From Amaranthus tricolor (lineage: Eukaryota > Streptophyta > Magnoliopsida > Caryophyllales > Amaranthaceae), in NCBI RefSeq assembly GCF_026212465.1, contig NC_080047.1, forward strand, positions 44,364,059-44,428,058: DNA of 64,000 nt, given 5' to 3'. Position 1 is the stretch's first letter, and the number at the start of each line of letters is the position of its first letter. Shown here one piece after another: positions 63,100 through 64,000 of this stretch. The position numbers and the translations under genes are program-made. A model generated the notes under the pieces. The model was not told where the DNA came from. It searched no databases and saw only the letters and a list, made by a program, of their open reading frames with translations.

Positions 63100-63813
63100 T
63101 CAAGCTTGTAAAGCTTCTGGTTCTGTATTCTTCCTCAAGGTATGCTCTGCTATTTCGGTTTCGTCGCTCTTCCCTTGTTCCTTCTTTGCTTCCCCATTTT
63201 TCCGATCATCTTTAATATCGTTTGTTAGGACCGACAGCTCCCGTGTCCAGTTAACTAGTTGCTCGATGGCTGCCTCGTCTGCTTGTTTCACAAATCTTAT
63301 CAGTTACATCGATACGCTTAAAAAGAAACGTAGAACGAATTATTTTGTGCTGCTTTTGACTTTACTGCCGAAATTCATTAAATTTACGGATTTGACAAAA
63401 TCTGGTCGATCGGTGATGTGAAAATAACATAGGACTGCCGAAATTAAGGCTTTGGCATTACTGTCGTTGTAGATTGTAAGGATTACGATACGATTTTGGA
63501 TGATATTTCTCCGAATATGCGGGAAGAGCGAGGACGTACCTAGCCGTGGGACGGTATGCCCTTGAGAGTGCCTTATAATGAGAGGATTCTGAAAAGCTTT
63601 AGCTAGATCCTCTGAAGGAAGTCTTAGCCAATCTTTTTCCCCAATGAAGTGAACTGATTTAGCCTTGATAAGTTCTTTGTATGCAACATCACAAATACTT
63701 GGAATTCTGAACTTAGATCCAGATATTGATATTAAGAATTTGAGGGGTGGATGATCCATTAATATCTTCGCCTGTGATTGATATCCTAGCAAAAGGGCTG
63801 ATAGTGTTGCTCC
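63100..63813 (-). CDS. FSH1-type serine hydrolase, last two exons (partial)
   Basis: Penultimate exon complement 63540-63813 starts after a TAG acceptor with GATLSALLLGYQ, the residues that follow the GFSQ nucleophile elbow in the family, and contains LKFLISISGSKFRIPSICD, VHFIGEKDWLRLPS (putative catalytic Asp) and HSQGHTVPRL (catalytic His). The last exon (complement 63100-63278) joins through a split Asp codon and gives DEAAIEQLVNWTRELS and a charged tail with KEQGKSDETEIAEH. Earlier exons lie beyond position 64000. It faces MED6 tail to tail. The family is alpha/beta hydrolases of the yeast FSH1 and human OVCA2 type, probably esterases. Exon 1 of a matching gene is at 2177-2275. Confidence 0.88.
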
Positions 63814-64000
63814 CTAAAATTAAATATTTTGGCGAAAATTCTTAAAAATCGACCATATATAAAGTATGAAACTACGACAATAAGAATGTTAAAGCGTTAA
63901 TTTCAACTTTTTTGGACCGGGTGCATGATTCAAAACAGATTAAGGCGAGAGATTGTTGCGAAAAAATATTATACCTTATTCGGCCATGTTCTTTCCGAAT

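Overview
This is nuclear DNA of a flowering plant. It is AT-rich, with GT-AG introns, TATA boxes about 35-95 bp before start codons, plant transposons (CACTA, Ty1/copia, long solo LTR, MITEs) and plant genes. MED6 has Arabidopsis-like exon content. The order is not certain; a Caryophyllales species is only a weak guess.

The main feature is a huge, nested, imperfect inverted repeat. The left arm (about 3316-32694) is the reverse complement of the right arm (about 37600-59490), around a spacer at 32695-37599. From outside inward each arm carries MED6, a broken phylloplanin-like gene, a degenerate copia gag, a 54-bp minisatellite, phylloplanin-like gene 1, phylloplanin-like gene 2, a head-to-head pair of secreted double-knottin genes, and a dead Ty1/copia element containing a Ty3/gypsy-type solo LTR. 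The left arm also has a 7.04-kb 3'-truncated CACTA transposon (7834-14874), followed by a second copy of the sequence that precedes it. The spacer holds a third, inverted copy of the knottin flank whose first exon is gone; its intron is a (TA)n tract of about 420 bp joined directly to the broken solo LTR.

Outside the arms, the right side completes MED6 (exons 3-5, with a Kunitz-type inhibitor gene nested in intron 3) and then shows the last two exons of a convergent FSH1-type serine hydrolase gene. The left side has exon 1 of an FSH1-type gene, in the orientation expected if the palindrome once continued outward and the left arm lost the part in between.

Arm identity is a mosaic when read by eye. 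It is almost perfect for 14875-25000 against 45000-55459, about 1-2% different in the copia copies, and several percent different outside the CACTA element. This suggests several events: an old inverted duplication, copia insertion into its loop, a second foldback event at the (TA)n tract, and a recent copying or conversion event that ends inside the CACTA element. An assembly error must still be excluded.

The intact genes would encode small secreted surface or defence proteins (four phylloplanin-like copies, four complete double-knottin copies, one Kunitz inhibitor) and the Mediator subunit MED6. I saw no rRNA, tRNA or CRISPR.
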